64,000 nucleotides of DNA. Source: Brachyhypopomus gauderio (taxonomy: Eukaryota > Chordata > Actinopteri > Gymnotiformes > Hypopomidae). Location of the stretch: assembly GCF_052324685.1 (NCBI RefSeq), contig NC_135225.1:11660003-11724002 (forward strand), read 5' to 3'. Below, piece after piece: positions 32,724-44,110 of the stretch. The position numbers and the translations under genes were made by a program. How positions within the stretch are numbered: position 1 is the stretch's first letter; every line of letters begins with the position of its first letter. A model generated the notes under the pieces. That model made no database searches. It saw only the letters and a list, made by a program, of their open reading frames with translations, and had not been told where the DNA came from.

Positions 32724-35617
32724 TCAGAACATGCCCCTCATTCCACTTCCTCGAGAGCCCACGCCTCCAGAGTTGCCATAGAAACCACCACCACGACCTA
32801 TTTATAATTACACATTACAGGTTTTTTGGATTAAAAACAGTGATTACATGCAAATGATGGTCTGAAGTAAAATCTTGACAATGGATTTGAACTGAGAAAG
32901 TGTCAGCAGTGTCTGAATAAAGAGATACGAACCCATTTCAGATGCTCCACTTGCAGTTGAGTTCAGGAAAAGTTCTATATAACGGTGCTCTGTGGGGGAC
33001 ACAGTGAGGGAGTTGATGGGGCAATATGGAAAGAACGAAATAAGCAAAAACAGTACTAGACCCTCTCATTTAAAATTAAATGTTTGGGCTCTGAAACACT
33101 TGCTATATGGTATAAGTAAAAAACAGGAAATAATTACATACGCATGTGATTCTTGTCTTTCGACATGGCCGACACCGCATCTTCGTGAGACGCAAACTCC
33201 ACATCTGCCTCCCCCGTGGACTTCCCGTTAGGTCCCACATCGATGTGCACTCGAATGGGATTTAGCGGAGCGAAGAACTGGAACAAACGCCGCACATAAG
33301 CCAAACGCTTGTACCATCAAGCTGCTCAGGCACCAAACGGCGAAGGAGACGGAGCCCTGACGTGCGACTTACGTTGGCTATGTCCGCCTCTGTGGCACGA
33401 AAGGGAAGACCTCTCATGTGTACATAGTGTCCTCCATGGAAGCCCGAGCCAACGTCCCCTGTGCTGTAACCATGACCTCCCATAGCACCTCGACCTCGGT
33501 CACCTCTTGCTCTCTCATCAAACATTCCGTTACCAAAACAGTAGTTGTTAAAGCCATTGTAGTTATCAAATCCCCCATAACCTGTGGAACGAAGACACAC
33601 CTTTAGAATAATGCACCAAGTACACAGTCTGCTAGAAGTTCAAGTGTCTGTTCAGTCTTTTCCATCTCAAAGAGGCTAGCGCACACATACCACCACTGTA
33701 ACCACCTCCACTGCGCATCTGGTCCAGAACAGCTCCTCCCCTTCCAGGTCCAGGACCAAAGAAGCCCCCACGCCCCATCATCGGCCTGTCATACGGGCTA
33801 GGCCGCTGTCCCATCATCCTTCGGGGCACCTCGTAGTACGCACGGATTTCATTTCGGCTGCTTTTAAATATTTCTATGTACCTGAGTTTGTTCAAAATGG
33901 AATTGTGTTAGCAACAAATACATTTTACAAAAGCAACAACAACTGCTGTGTTTGTTTCACAGCAAAGGGGAGAGCTTAGAGGGTCAAGGTTGGAAGCCCA
34001 TGATTTAATTATCGCAGCAAACACTAATGGCTGCATTTTTAGAATCCGGAGGGAGGGAGGGAGGGAGGGAGGGAGGGGGGGGGAGGGTCTGCAGTGCCTC
34101 ACTGCAGTTCCATATCATGAGCAACTCTTTATCCCCCCATGACACAACATGATGTGAGATACATGCCAAGTTTAACAATGTGATCATACCATCTTTTTCT
34201 AAAGCAGAAAGATGCATGACCCCCAAACCCACATTAAAGATAGCATTATCACCCAGCCCAGTCTTGCCGGCCCCACCTGTGCCCTATTCTTTCCTTGTGT
34301 TTGCCCAGAGCCTTTTCTGCTATCTCCTTTGAGGCAAACTGCACGAAGGCTTCCCCTGTGCTCCTCCCCTGGTAGTCCATCGGCAATGTAATCCCATTTG
34401 GCACGATTTTCAACCCTTTAACCCAAGGACAAATAACCCCACAGAGGGGGACATGTTAAATAGCAACATTCTCATATGTAGCAAAGAAAGACCCTCTAAT
34501 TTAGTTGCTTATATCACCCCTTTATAAAATAAAATCCCTAGAGAATACCACTATATCACATATTTCCACTGACAATTCTGGACAATAGGCAATAATTAAA
34601 AAGGTATAAACTAAACATATATGAAATTAATGTATCAGGGCATGTTTCTCCTATTTTTTTAAAGAAAGATACAATTTTTAAACTACGAGTCAGTTGTACT
34701 TGGCACTGAATCACTGGTTGAGTGAATCTATGGTTAGTGAAAAGTTAAACATCAGCTTCTGGAAAACCGTCCATGTAAAGGTATTCATGTTCAGCTAATA
34801 AAGCATATTTGACGAGCTTAATCTGAAAATGTTTTGACTTTCTTGGAGAGTAGTTACCACATCAAATAAAAAAACTCCAGACTTAACCACAATTAAAAAC
34901 GTGCATCTCAGCAACATAAAAGGAACAAATAAAAAATCTGAAATTATTGTATTCGTTGCATAATATACCTGCAAAGAACTGCACAATCTCTTCTTTACTG
35001 CAGCCAAATGGTAGTCCTCTTAGCCTTAGTGTACAGCCACTGCAGCTGTCGTAGTCTGTGGGGCCACAGCGCTTGAGGACCCAGTCCATCTCACTGCGAT
35101 TTGACTTGAACACTACATATCAAGTCATAACTCGTTACCAGAACATATTTCATGCATACTAAATCAATGGCATTTGTATTAAAAACTTAAACCTTAAAAC
35201 CAGATAAAACATTTGTAATGGTGTTTCTAATACCTTCAATATAACGATGACCCATGTATTTGCGATCTTTTGCGAGAGCATTTTTAAAGTCCTCTGCTGT
35301 TTTTAGCTCGACAAATGCCTCTCCACTGGGCCTTCCCTCCTTGGAGAAGGTGAAACACACCCCATTCAGTTTCCCTACAATATCACAGTCTGAAAGATGG
35401 GGGAAGAGACATTCAGACTTGGCCTTTGCTTTACTTACTAGCTAGATTCTTGTCTAGAATAAGATTACAAGGCATCACACTTTGATAACAGACTACATAA
35501 GAAAGCATTTAGCCTCAATCTGAGTTTACCAGAGAAAAAAGAGGCCACTTCCTCCTGTGTGCACGACCAAGGTAAACCACGGATGCGTACCACATATCCC
35601 TCGTCGTTGTGAGACAT
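32724..35617 (-). CDS. hnrnph3: Heterogeneous nuclear ribonucleoprotein H3-like, three quasi-RRMs
   Basis: Nuclear RNA-binding protein of the hnRNP F/H family, which binds G-runs and acts in pre-mRNA splicing. Coding exons in transcript order: 35617-35530, 35389-35234, 35112-34969, 34415-34277, 33881-33691, 33581-33373, 33277-33142, 32989-32933, 32797-32724. Phases agree throughout, giving 397 residues. qRRM1 about 8-88 ([41 protein letters not shown]). qRRM2 about 102-180 ([49 protein letters not shown]). A Gly/Tyr/Arg-rich linker ([19 protein letters not shown]) follows. qRRM3 about 290-365 ([42 protein letters not shown]). The short Gly-rich end (GSGMRGMF) and convergent position next to rufy2 favour H3 over H1/H2. 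Mammalian HNRNPH3 as I remember it starts after qRRM1; here qRRM1 is present. Confidence 0.88.
34049..34087 (+). repeat. (GGGA)n / G-run, G-quadruplex-prone
   Basis: Nine or so GGGA units end in a run of nine G, in an hnrnph3 intron. The G-rich strand is the plus strand, so the hnrnph3 transcript carries the C-rich complement. Confidence 0.85.
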
Positions 35618-36022
35618 CTTTATCTGTGACTTCAGGACAGTTACAAATAAACATGTATACAACTTTAATGGTACGTTCAGTATCACTGGTGTCATTCGCA
35701 CTATTGATCTAGACTTGAATATGCAGTTGTCATATTGGCCTGTCACTGACACATTAAAACTTCTAGCTACCGTGAGATGACAAACTAGCCAGCTTGGAAG
35801 TTCCATGTAGACTGCCCCGCTATACATCCTCAAGGAACCGACTAATTACTTAGTGTTTATAAACATGCAGCTAGCTAAACTAGCAAGCTAAAGTTGTTAG
35901 CCTGATGCAAATGACCTGAAAGGCTAACTAGCCAGCTAGCTTGGTAGCGAGTAGTAGTTAGCTAGCTAGCGAAATAGATTTTATATCAAACTAAACAATA
36001 ATCTTGCATGTCAGGTACTCAC

Positions 36023-36115
36023 ACCACCAAGCATAGGTGAATTCGCTTATGCCATTTTACGACCCCTCCACAACTTGATAAATGGACCTTAAAATATCGT
36101 CGCGCACCTATTAAC
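36023..36115 (-). promoter_or_regulatory. hnrnph3: Candidate 5' noncoding exon and promoter side of hnrnph3
   Basis: On the minus strand a GGTG|GTGAGTAC donor ends at 36023, and a CACAG|ATAAAGATG acceptor lies just before the coding exon (exon from 35623). The putative exon contains AAAATGGCATAA, a two-codon upstream reading frame. The transcription start is not determined; CpG-bearing sequence (TCGTCGCGCACC) near 36095-36110 suggests a nearby core promoter. Confidence 0.4.
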
Positions 36116-36199
36116 AACACTATGTTTACCTGAAAGATTTCTCACCGTCAGCTGCCTGGCTTTTCCCTACAGGTAGTTAGCTGGCTGGCTAGCTAGCCA

Positions 36200-37690
36200 G
36201 TTAGCCGTCGATGCTAGCTTATTACGAAGGTTGCCAGAGTCTCCCAAGAAACTCCCCAAATTCGAAATGTCATTCACTAAAGTAAAAAAGACTAAATATA
36301 AATCAACAAACAGCGATTTCACACATTTCTTAAGATTTCATACATACTAATATATACACAATATAGGGGTATCTTTGAGAATAACACGGGTATGTTTATA
36401 ATCCCATTATGCATCATGAAGTAGGTCAATAAATAATCCCATTACATATAATATAGTAGGTCCACAAATAATCCCATTTGGAATGTTAGCTATCTGATAC
36501 AGATGGAATGACTATTCGTTCTGAGCATTCTTGCTTATTAATTTTGCTAGGTTGTACATAACCCAGCCTCAAAATACTAATAAAATCCCATTTAGCTCAG
36601 TTTCTGTCCAAAGACCTAGCTAGATATTTCCTGCGTTACTAATGAACAGTCCCATTCAAACTAATGAGATACAACTCTATATATACCTAAATATATCTGG
36701 CTAAATATCTACAATCAGTATTATGCCTTTAATCTCTTAACAGGGTTTTGCCCTCTTACCCATGTTTATCGCAAACCTTGTTTCTCACTTGGTTGTAGCT
36801 GCTTCCAACACATTTCCCGCGTGTCGCATGAGGTCCCTTCCCAGTGTCCTCTGGAAACTTGTTTTGTAACTATATTTGCAGCATTTCTGAAGTTGTATGC
36901 GATTTCTGAATTTGCAACTCATTTCCAAAATGTAGCGCAGGCGCTGTCATTCTGATTAAACTTTTTTCTGGTTTTGTATAGCGTCTTAGAAATTCAGCGA
37001 GTTGTCATTTTGATGAAAATGCAGGGTATGTGCCCCACGACGTGTTTCCCAGCCCACAGGTGACAAACTGAGCTGTCACTTAAATACGGGCTTTCAAGAA
37101 AACATGGCAACACTGTTAATTTGTAATCTCGCGAGGGGTCAACTGTCGTCGCTACGGGACAGCAGTTTATTTCTGATTGGATCGCGCAGAGCTGAGCTGA
37201 TTCCCTGAAAAAGTGACTTTTTCTGAGTAGTTGTGTCACGCGTTAACGGAAGCTTATTGGAAATGTTTATGCCACCCTTTCTATGATCACGTTTTGTAAA
37301 ACCGGAAGAGAAATAAATAGATATTATCTACATAAATTAAATAGATAGTTCCTAGATAAAAGTGGTTTGATTAAAGAAAACTGTTCTTTTGTTAGTCTTG
37401 ACTATTCACTCTCCATCATTTTTCTATTGTGGGTTGAATGCTGAATTCAGTGCCACAGTTCCCTTTGTTAATGTCTTGTTGAAATGTCTTCCCCTTTTGA
37501 TCTTGTAGTTATTCCTGAAAGTTATTTTTATGGTTGGTAGCAACTATTGTTCTACATGCTTTATACATACGCTAATTTCTTACTCACTGTAAGATCTTTT
37601 TGCAAGTCAAAAGATTCTGACTCTAAGGTTATATGTCACTTTTTAATAACATAAGGTCTGTCTAGTAAGTATTTATGTGTATAGACTGAA
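36200..37690. other. Intergenic DNA with a promoter-like patch
   Basis: Mostly AT-rich without genes. At 37127-37135 there is TCTCGCGAG, and at about 37155-37168 GATTGGATCGCGC (inverted CCAAT plus CpG). Such a cluster often marks a CpG promoter, but no open exon follows on either strand. Confidence 0.3.
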
Positions 37691-37698
37691 CATATGTA

Positions 37699-38874
37699 CA
37701 GAGGTGGAAAGAGTACTGAAAAATTGTAATTGAGTAAAAGTATCATTACTTTACCTAAAATCTACTCAGAGTAAAAGTAAAATTACCCATCTCAAAATTT
37801 ACTCGAGTAAAAGTACAAAATTACTTCATTTAAAATGTAATTTGAGTAAATGTTACTTAGTTACTTTCAGCTATTTAATGCATGGATGAATCATGAACCA
37901 AATTCAACACAAGTTGTTTTAATCGATTTCAAAGTGTATTTAAGTGCACATCCACGCTTGCAAAAAGGTCAGCTGGGCTCAGGAACATACTTCCTCACAG
38001 CACAAGGACAGTCACAACCTGTACCATAAAGTGCAAACAATTTTCAGTCCTATTGTCCAATGGACAACACTATGATAAGAATAAACAAATTTAAATTACA
38101 AATTATTCAAAAAACAAAATGCACACCAAATTAAGTGCCCACAAGATGCCACAAATCAAACTAAAATGCAACAGGATTCCACTACTCACAATAAAATGCC
38201 CACAGGATCCCACATCAAAAATTTAAAAATGCTCATAGGATCCCACAATTTAAAAGTAAGTGCTCACAGGATCCAACTATTCAAAATACAGTGCCCACCG
38301 GATCCCACTATTCACAATAAAATGCCCACAGGTTGCCACAACTCAACATAAAATATAAAATGACCACAAGATCCCACATCTCAAAATAAAACAAAATACA
38401 CACACAGGATTCCACTATTTAAAACGCTCACAGGATCCAACTATTCAAAATACAGTGCCCACAGGAATCCACTTTTCACAATAAAATGTCCACAGGATCC
38501 CACAGAACCTGATAGATAGAAGATTTAAAGATAGAACAATCTCATCCTTTTGGAAAATAAGTGCACCAGATTACGACCTGATTATGAGACAATGAAAAGG
38601 GCGCGCGCAAGGCAAGGCCATGCAATTGGCCTTCAGTTCTGGGATTCGAAGTTTAAATTTCTGCCCGCATTTAATTTTTCACCATCAATATTTTTTTACT
38701 CAGTAATTTGAGGCCGTTCAAATGTAGTGAAGTAAAACTACTTGGGTCAAAATGTACTCAAGTAAAAGTAAAAATTACATATTTCAAAAACTACTCAGAA
38801 AATTACAAATTACTCATAAAAAGTACTCAATTACAGTAATGTGAGTAAATGTAATTAGTTACTTTCCACCCCTG
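37699..38874. mobile_element. hAT-type non-autonomous element with perfect 8-bp TSD
   Basis: The left end is CAGAGGTGGAAAGAGTACT and the right end AGTTACTTTCCACCCCTG, an inverted pair (CAGRGGTGGAAAG). The flanks are CATATGTA at 37691-37698 and 38875-38882, an exact 8-bp duplication as hAT elements make. No transposase ORF is present. The interior (about 38120-38510) holds a degenerate tandem array of 30-40 bp units containing GCCCACAGGATCCCAC. Confidence 0.85.
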
Positions 38875-39225
38875 CATATGTATCACAACACACAAAAAAG
38901 CATATAACCTTGTTTTCTGTGTGGACTATCAAGTCTATGACATGGGATAAAAATTTGGATGGGATTAAAAGGAGATAATGAAGCTTTGGTGGTTAAGATG
39001 GGTGGAAGTAAAAACAATTACACTGCTTCCTGCAGGTTTAACTTTGTGTGTTCTTTCAAATTCATGTGAGCTATAATGTAGACAGATATTGTTTTTGTTT
39101 GACAGCCTTTGTTTGACAGCTGAATTTCTTCCTTTATTGCTTTTATAATTAAACTAAAAAACAAATGTTAATGCCGTACCAGCTACAGAAGAACTAAGAA
39201 CCCAGACCTGTCTTAAACATGTAGC

Positions 39226-39450
39226 AAATCAAATCAAATCAAATCAAAGTTTATTTGTATACCGCTTTTCACAACACATATTGTCACAAAGCAGCTTTAC
39301 AGGATTTACAAGGCTAACAATACTATGGGTCCAGAACCCTAATGACCAAGCCAAAGGCGACAGTGGCGAGGAAAAACTCCCTATGATGGTAGGAAACAGG
39401 AATAAACCTTGGGAGAACCAAGACTCAAAAGGGAACCCATCCTCCATTGG
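39226..39450 (+). repeat. Dispersed repeat (TATATAGCGC family), copy 2
   Basis: (AAATC)n, then GTTTATTTGTATACCGC, CACAAAGCAGCTTTACAGG, AGCCAAAGGCGACAGTGGCG and a longer 3' part with CCTTGGGAGAACCAAGACTC. Same order of blocks as copy 1 at 15995-16135, extending further. Confidence 0.65.
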
Positions 39451-40163
39451 GCGGCCCGGTAACACACAAATTACACAAAATACAGACAAATACACAAGTC
39501 ACACACAAATCACACAATCAGACTAAGTAAAATGTAAAAATGAAAGTTCTGGGTTTTGATATTGTCACTGTAAATGCCTGTTGATGAACGCCAGGCTTTC
39601 ATTCCGTGTCGGAGCAGTGATGCTGGTATTGTAGGCTTCGAGTGCAGTGTTACTCCCCAGGTGAACCTCGGAGAAAAGATACGTGATGTGGTAAATATGT
39701 AACAGATTAATCAAACGCCAAAGTAAACAGATTTTTTTTTTAGTCGAGCAAGCCTCAACGATTCTGAGCTGTTGACTCAGTACGTTCTTATGACATAAAA
39801 TTAATGGGCAGTATTCATTGAAAAGTCTGTGGATATTAGACAAAAATGTGAAAATGCTGTGTGATTATATAAAACTACATTTTATATAATGTATATAAAA
39901 TCTATATGTATATAGATTTTTGTCTACATTTGCATGGAGGTTTTGCATGTTTGAGTTTTGTGTTTTCCAAATACCTGCAGTTCTTTTAATTCACTCTTGG
40001 TGGCACTGGAATACACAGTCTTATTGATGTTCCTTTTTTGCTTCATACATTGTTCTGTTTTGGATCTGTTATTTTCCCCATTGTCTTATGATGTCTTTCA
40101 CTGGTAGGATGATGTGGATCACTGGTAGGTTGATCCACAAGGTCACTTTTCCATATTGTGTGA

Positions 40164-40202
<39 letters not shown>

Positions 40203-40743
40203 GTATTCGTTTCAAGTATCTAACCAAACGGTTAACTAATTTTCTGTCTCAGTCCATTAATTAGTCTTCCAGATGATACATTAAAGTTCATTTTATTGCA
40301 GTGAATAATTTTAACTTTATTTCTGTTTTTTATTGTTTTTATAGGGCAAGTTAACTTGATCAGTTTTTTCCAGTTGGTCAGTTGCACCTAAAACTCTACA
40401 ACAAGCATTTGGATAAATAAAAGTTAGGTTGTTTCATCATATTTCTTACTTTCCCTTTCCAACAGGTTTTGTTCAGTAATAAATCATTGTTTTTGTTGGT
40501 CTTGCTTATTTTATTTTTATGCAGCATTATTACTTTTTTACTGGCAACATATTCTCAGTGAATAGAGGAAAAGCATTACTGTTACTGAGCTTGCACACCT
40601 TTGTGTTTTAAGTCTCTTATAACAACTTAATGTCCAGATATCTTTGGTATGCCAGTTTATATAATAACCCCTTAGTAATACTCAAAATGTTAATCCATCA
40701 CAGGCTTCATGTTTCTGTCATCCATGTGTAATGTCTGAATGAA
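39451..40743. other. Intergenic DNA with a GT microsatellite
   Basis: (GT)n at about 40166-40200 and an 11-bp palindrome arm pair at 39897-39920. The complement of AATAAA at 40510-40515 could end the minus-strand elongase transcript. No gene seen. Confidence 0.4.
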
Positions 40744-41534
40744 TCAGGATCGTTTGCTCTGTTTGCGGACGTAGGACTGGAAGTAGAAGTTACTGAAGAG
40801 AAGGATGAGGCTAATGCAGTAGGCGAACACAACTGCGTTCATGACGTCGGGGAAGTCGCACTCTGCAAACAAGTTGTAGCCAGTGTGTACGGTCAACAGG
40901 ACAAACTGGAGCTTTAAACAAAACAAACAAATGATGAAAGAAACATTTAAAGTGACGAACTGAATCAGATAAAGAAATAAAACCTCCCTGACTGATCACA
41001 TCATTTGCATCTAAAGCATTTGATCTCCTCCAGGATAACTTACACATGTATCAGTAGGACTGTGTGATTTCCAGGTGAGCATGGTGTCATAGGCACCCCG
41101 CCCAACCTGCTCTAACTGCTCTTGCAGGTGAGCTATATCTCAATGCGTGAGGGAGATCATTCTAGCTCGCACTTTCATCAAGCCTTTCACTATATATCAT
41201 CCATGTAATAAAGATCATTAATGATAAATTACTGAGATAATTTGACTGAAAAATGACAAAGGACATACTGCAATGGGCATAGTGCAAAAATTTGCCTAGA
41301 GGGTTCATGGAGAACAGGGTCTAATCCCAGAACTACGCCCACTGCACATGCCCCTGAAGTTTGCCCATGCCCAGGTGTCTCCAGGGAGGAGGAGATGTGC
41401 ACCTACCAGCTGCAGAGAGGTGAGGTATCGCTTCCACCACAGATACTGCTGCATGTGAGGACCCAGGGAGGCCAGTCCATAGTAGGAGTACATCACAATG
41501 TGCACAAACGTGTTCAGCAGGCCTATGAAGAAAG

Positions 41535-41570
<36 letters not shown>

Positions 41571-42777
41571 ACATACATAATGGGCATATTTCTCATTCAC
41601 CAGAGTGCAGTAAATGTATTTGCCGCAGGTGAATGAGGTCATACACTGTCCGCCGGCGACATATTTGACCCCTGCCCACCAGTTGAAGATCATTGTGCTG
41701 TGGTGGTAAACGTGCAGGAAGGTGAGCTGACTGGTCTTCTTACGCAGGATGAAAAACACCTGGTGGCAAGGACAGAGCAGGTAGTCATGGTGATGGTACA
41801 GTGGTTGAGCACATGTGTTCAGCGCTCAGGAGTCTTTTGTGTCAAATCGACTGTTAAAAGTAACTTAATGCAAGTTGTCAAGATGCAAGTCAAGTCCCCA
41901 TATCTGCTTCTCAGCAACAAACACTACCATTCTACAATTAGTATCAATAATCAACACAATGAATAATGAAATTCTATAATCACTATTGTCCATCAAACAC
42001 CACCACTGGCCATCAAACACCGATACTCTCCAATGAATGTATGAACGTGTGGGTAATTAAACAGCCAATTCAGTCTGAAAGTATCAGACAGCACACAATC
42101 CCCAACAATCACATACAGGCCCAAAACGTCACCCAATACTTCCACACCCCTTGTGCCCCACGCTATCTTTGGGCATCCTGTACTGCTCGACATGAATCTC
42201 AATCCCACAATGCCTTGAGACTACTCTCTGTCCTGCCCCCAGGTGGTGGGCTCAACTTCCATACTGCTGAGACACTGGCTGTCTGCACATGACGAGTGAA
42301 GACTCGCCTCCACACTGAGCTACTAGTAGAACTCTCTCCTCTAGTCCTCAACTCTCTCCTCTAGTCCTCATCTCTCTCCTCTAGTCCTCAACTCTCTCCT
42401 CTAGACCTCAACTCTCTCCTCTAGTCCTCAACTCTCTCCTCTAGTCCTCAACTCTCTCCTCTAGTCCTCAACTCTCTCCTCTAGTCCTCATCTCTCTCCT
42501 CTAGTCCTCAACTCTCTCCTCTAGTCATCAACTCTCTCCTCTAGTCCTCAACTCTCTCCTCTAGTCCTCAACTCTCTCCTCTAGTCCTCAACTCTCTCCT
42601 GTTCTACTCTAATTTTAGTGTTCTAGTAACCTGACACATGATGATACCTAATATATCAGTTTAGACTGCAAACCACTGAGTCCCTATGCTCAAGTGTGTC
42701 TGCCATTTTATAAACGTACATTTCAGTTTGCAGGTGTGTGTTATGATATTGTGTTATCACAGTGTTAAAGCGCAGAC

Positions 42778-42836
<59 letters not shown>

Positions 42837-43299
42837 GTGTGAACTTACTGTGTCACTAAGTTCTATGACCTTGGAGAAGAAGAACCACCAACACACACTG
42901 GCCATCTAGAGCAGGAGGAACCGCAGACACAACTGTGATACGGTGCTTTGTGCTTAGAAAACAAACAGTAAGACATTTTGGTCTTTTATACTGGTCACTT
43001 GTTGAGAAACGTTCTTGATTCCCAAATTGATTTTACAGCTGTACTTTTCAGTTAAGTACCAACCACAACAAGAGTAGCTAGTCCTATATCTAGTCCTATA
43101 TCTGTGCACACCGCCACACTTATTTACACAACGGAATTCCTTGAGTATAACAATAAAGCATAATATTAAAATAATTGATGAAAAATAACATAATTATGTT
43201 TTTGGATCAGTAACACTTTAACCAAAGTGCTCTGTGAAAATGCAATATATACTATACTATACTTCACATGATCCAAACGAAAAACAGAACATACTCACG

Positions 43300-43384
<85 letters not shown>

Positions 43385-44110
43385 TTACCCTCATAGCCAG
43401 CGGACTGTTACTGTAGTCCACAGGTTGACACAGGTAGCTGTAATTTGCTAACCAGGATGACATCAAAAACTAAACAAGAGGAAATGCACAGATGACAGAC
43501 ATCAGTAAACATCACATCTGTAAACATCATATCAGAAAACATCACATCTGTAAATATCGAATCAGTAAACATCAAATCTATATGTATATCTGTAACCGCA
43601 ACATGTGCACATTTTATGTTAGGCCATTTTTAGGTTAGGCCATACTGTATGAGTCTTGAAATATAGATACAAATCGTCTGTATTTCTACTGTCAGTTAAA
43701 TACAATACAATAAATACAATAGTTGACTTTACCTCATGAAACATGTAAACAGATAGGCCAACCATTGCAAAGTTATACAGAGTAAGCACAGGTTTGAGCT
43801 CCATCGGTGGCCTGTTTCTCATGAGCTTTGGTCCGATCCAGATGATGCCAAGATAGCAGAGGAAAATGCACGAGACGGGCACGGGGCTGTGCACGAGCAG
43901 CCATGGATCTGTCCTCTTATCTGCAACCAAGGAGAACAGAGCTCCTCTAAGACCCAACAACCAGGTCTGTAACTTCTTTACAGGTTTCAGGAACGGACAA
44001 TTTGAAGAAAGCATCTCAGAAGATCAGAATAAAGCTCAGCGATGTCTCATACCGCCGTTCTGCACAATCCACCGGTGCAGGGATGCGATCCTGTCCCAGG
44101 ATGAAGCCAT
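40744..44110 (-). CDS. elovl8: Very-long-chain fatty acid elongase, Elovl8/Elovl4-like
   Basis: ELOVL-family 3-ketoacyl-CoA synthase, an ER multipass enzyme performing the condensation step of fatty-acid elongation. Coding exons in transcript order: 44110-44053, 43920-43733, 43469-43389, 42905-42849, 41759-41645, 41534-41407, 40911-40744. All phases agree, giving 264 residues. The start is [14 protein letters not shown]. The catalytic HxxHH box is HVYHH at 144-148, preceded by [14 protein letters not shown]. Family blocks: [45 protein letters not shown] and [14 protein letters not shown]. The C-terminus YVRKQSKRS has lysine at -3 and is a weak ER-retrieval candidate. Length and the [19 protein letters not shown] block fit the fish Elovl8 group better than ELOVL4 (CTMFTLWW) or ELOVL5; the a/b paralogue cannot be decided. 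The call as an ELOVL is near certain, the number less so. Confidence 0.82.
41537..41573 (-). repeat. (TG)n tract at an elongase splice acceptor
   Basis: On the minus strand the intron before exon 41534-41407 ends in a TG run and TAG|CTTTCTTC with no polypyrimidine tract. The intron is only about 110 bp. Confidence 0.85.
42330..42600. repeat. 20-bp minisatellite, about 13-14 copies
   Basis: Unit ACTCTCTCCTCTAGTCCTCA, very homogeneous with a few point variants, in an elongase intron. Confidence 0.95.
42778..42834. repeat. Poly(C) plus (CA)n microsatellite
   Basis: A run of about 16 C is followed by about 20 CA units, in an elongase intron. Confidence 0.9.
43303..43381. repeat. (CT)n(CA)n compound microsatellite
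   Basis: About 16 CT units run directly into about 22 CA units, close to the donor of exon 43469-43389 on the minus strand. Confidence 0.9.
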
